NCBI GenBank assembly: GCA_023423285.1
Contig: JAFAFV010000164.1
Span: 1-6,880, forward strand
Length of the DNA stretch: 6,880 nt
DNA from: Bacteroidota bacterium
GTDB lineage: Bacteria; Bacteroidota; Bacteroidia; Chitinophagales; Chitinophagaceae
Direction: 5' to 3'
This document shows, one piece after another, positions 6,362-6,880 of the stretch. How positions within the stretch are numbered: position 1 is the first letter of the stretch; the number at the start of each line of letters is the position of its first letter. Below the pieces are notes generated by a model, which made no database searches, was not told where the DNA came from, and saw nothing but the letters and a program-made list of their open reading frames with translations. The position numbers were made by a program, and so were the translations under genes.

Positions 6362-6880
6362 TTATCCGTTAATGATCTCACCGCCGTTGGGATGCAGTAC
6401 CTGGCCGGTAAAATAAGAACTATCGTCGCTTGCCAAGAACAGGAAGGCCGGGGCCACTTCATTTGGCTGTCCTGCTCTTTTCATGGGTGTGTCGCTACCA
6501 AATTCAGATACTTTTTCTTTATCAAAGGAGGCAACAATCAGCGGTGTCCAAATAGGGCCAGGTGCCACCGCGTTTACCCTGATCTTTTTTTCAGCAAGAT
6601 TACCTGCAAGGCTTCGGGTGAAGGCTACAATAGCGCCTTTTGTAGCGGCATAATCTATCAGCGTGGGGCTTCCGCGGTACGCGGTAACAGAAGTAGTGTT
6701 CACAATGCTGCTGTTCTCTTTCAAATGTGGTAAAGCAAATTTTGTAACCCAGAAATAGGAAAAGAAATTTGTCTGGAATGTTTTTAACAACTGATCCGTG
6801 GAGATGTCTTCCAACGTTTTGCTTTCAAACTGCTGCGCCATGTTGTTGATCAAAATATCAATACCTCCAAGTTCCTTTAC
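6362..6880 (-). CDS. Short-chain dehydrogenase/reductase, YghA/YhdF/YhxC-like; N-terminus outside window
   Basis: This is an NAD(P)-dependent oxidoreductase of the classical SDR fold. The frame is open to the right edge; 172 residues are visible and roughly 110-130, including the TGxxxGIG cofactor motif, lie beyond. In visible-residue numbering: GGIDILINNMAQQ (5-17) with the NNxA motif, catalytic Asn38, Ser64 in NTTSVTAY, Tyr77 and Lys81 in YAATK, then NAVAPGPIWTPL (103-114), where PG and T contact the cofactor, and the end SSYFTGQVLHPNGG. The SVTAYRGSP, PGPIWTPL and FGSDTPMKRAGQP signatures are those of the subgroup with E. coli YghA and B. subtilis YhdF/YhxC, often annotated as general stress proteins or glucose-1-dehydrogenase-like; the substrate cannot be told. 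The third NNxA position is Met, where Ala is commoner. It is the most upstream visible gene of the minus-strand operon; the promoter is outside the window. Confidence 0.93.
   Translation of the reverse strand, partial: VKELGGIDILINNMAQQFESKTLEDISTDQLLKTFQTNFFSYFWVTKFALPHLKENSSIVNTTSVTAYRGSPTLIDYAATKGAIVAFTRSLAGNLAEKKIRVNAVAPGPIWTPLIVASFDKEKVSEFGSDTPMKRAGQPNEVAPAFLFLASDDSSYFTGQVLHPNGGEIING

Noticed and set aside
6133..6462. 109-residue minus-strand frame overlapping the small protein and the SDR 3' end
   Set aside because: It overlaps two better-supported frames; its sequence looks like an out-of-frame reading, while the 61-residue frame fits the gap exactly.
6392..6733. 113-residue plus-strand frame
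   Set aside because: It overlaps the SDR gene, whose catalytic motifs are intact on the opposite strand.
1..6880. Mobile elements, CRISPR arrays, tRNA or rRNA genes, riboswitches
   Set aside because: No transposase-like frame, regularly spaced repeat array, cloverleaf or known aptamer-like stretch was seen; the window is almost filled by ordinary coding genes.

Overview
The window looks like chromosomal core sequence from a member of the Bacteroidota, probably a Chitinophagaceae- or Sphingobacteria-type organism. Three things point there. TAnnTTTG-type -7 promoter elements lie upstream of genes. Recognisable Shine-Dalgarno sequences are absent; two intergenic spacers contain no G at all on the coding strand. 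MetK also carries an insertion near its C-terminus that I associate with Bacteroidota. This is a family-level judgement from reading the sequence, not a database result.

Layout, left to right. (1) 2-667 (+): the C-terminal part of metK (S-adenosylmethionine synthetase), closed by a strong intrinsic terminator at 684-717. (2) 668-924: an intergenic region with a good Bacteroidota -7 element at 862-869 for the next gene. (3) 925-3549 (+): complete gyrA (DNA gyrase subunit A), with catalytic Tyr130, a GyrA box and an acidic C-terminal tail. (4) 3679-5004 (+): a secreted tetratricopeptide-repeat protein of unknown function. No terminator separates it from gyrA, and a strong one follows it at 5019-5052. 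(5) 5168-5548 (+): a small high-potential iron-sulfur protein (HiPIP) with a Tat-like, lipobox-containing signal. (6) 5630-6880 (-): a convergent three-gene operon, in transcription order a short-chain dehydrogenase/reductase (cut by the right edge), a 61-residue very hydrophilic protein, and a DUF2383 (PA2169-type) four-helix-bundle protein. A hairpin with a U-tract at 5585-5613 ends it.

The plus-strand half is housekeeping: methyl-donor synthesis, DNA supercoiling and an envelope TPR protein. The minus-strand operon reads like a small stress module: an SDR of the YghA/YhdF/YhxC type, a hydrophilin-like disordered protein and a ferritin-like-fold protein, evenly spaced with exactly 30 nt between neighbours.

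I found no mobile element, CRISPR array, RNA gene or obvious new system. The points most worth a second look are an 18-bp exact duplication of the TPR gene's start region (the upstream copy reads as a five-codon mini-ORF ending in a stop), the SDR/hydrophilin/DUF2383 operon with its G-free spacers, and the lipidated HiPIP with an RK rather than RR signal.
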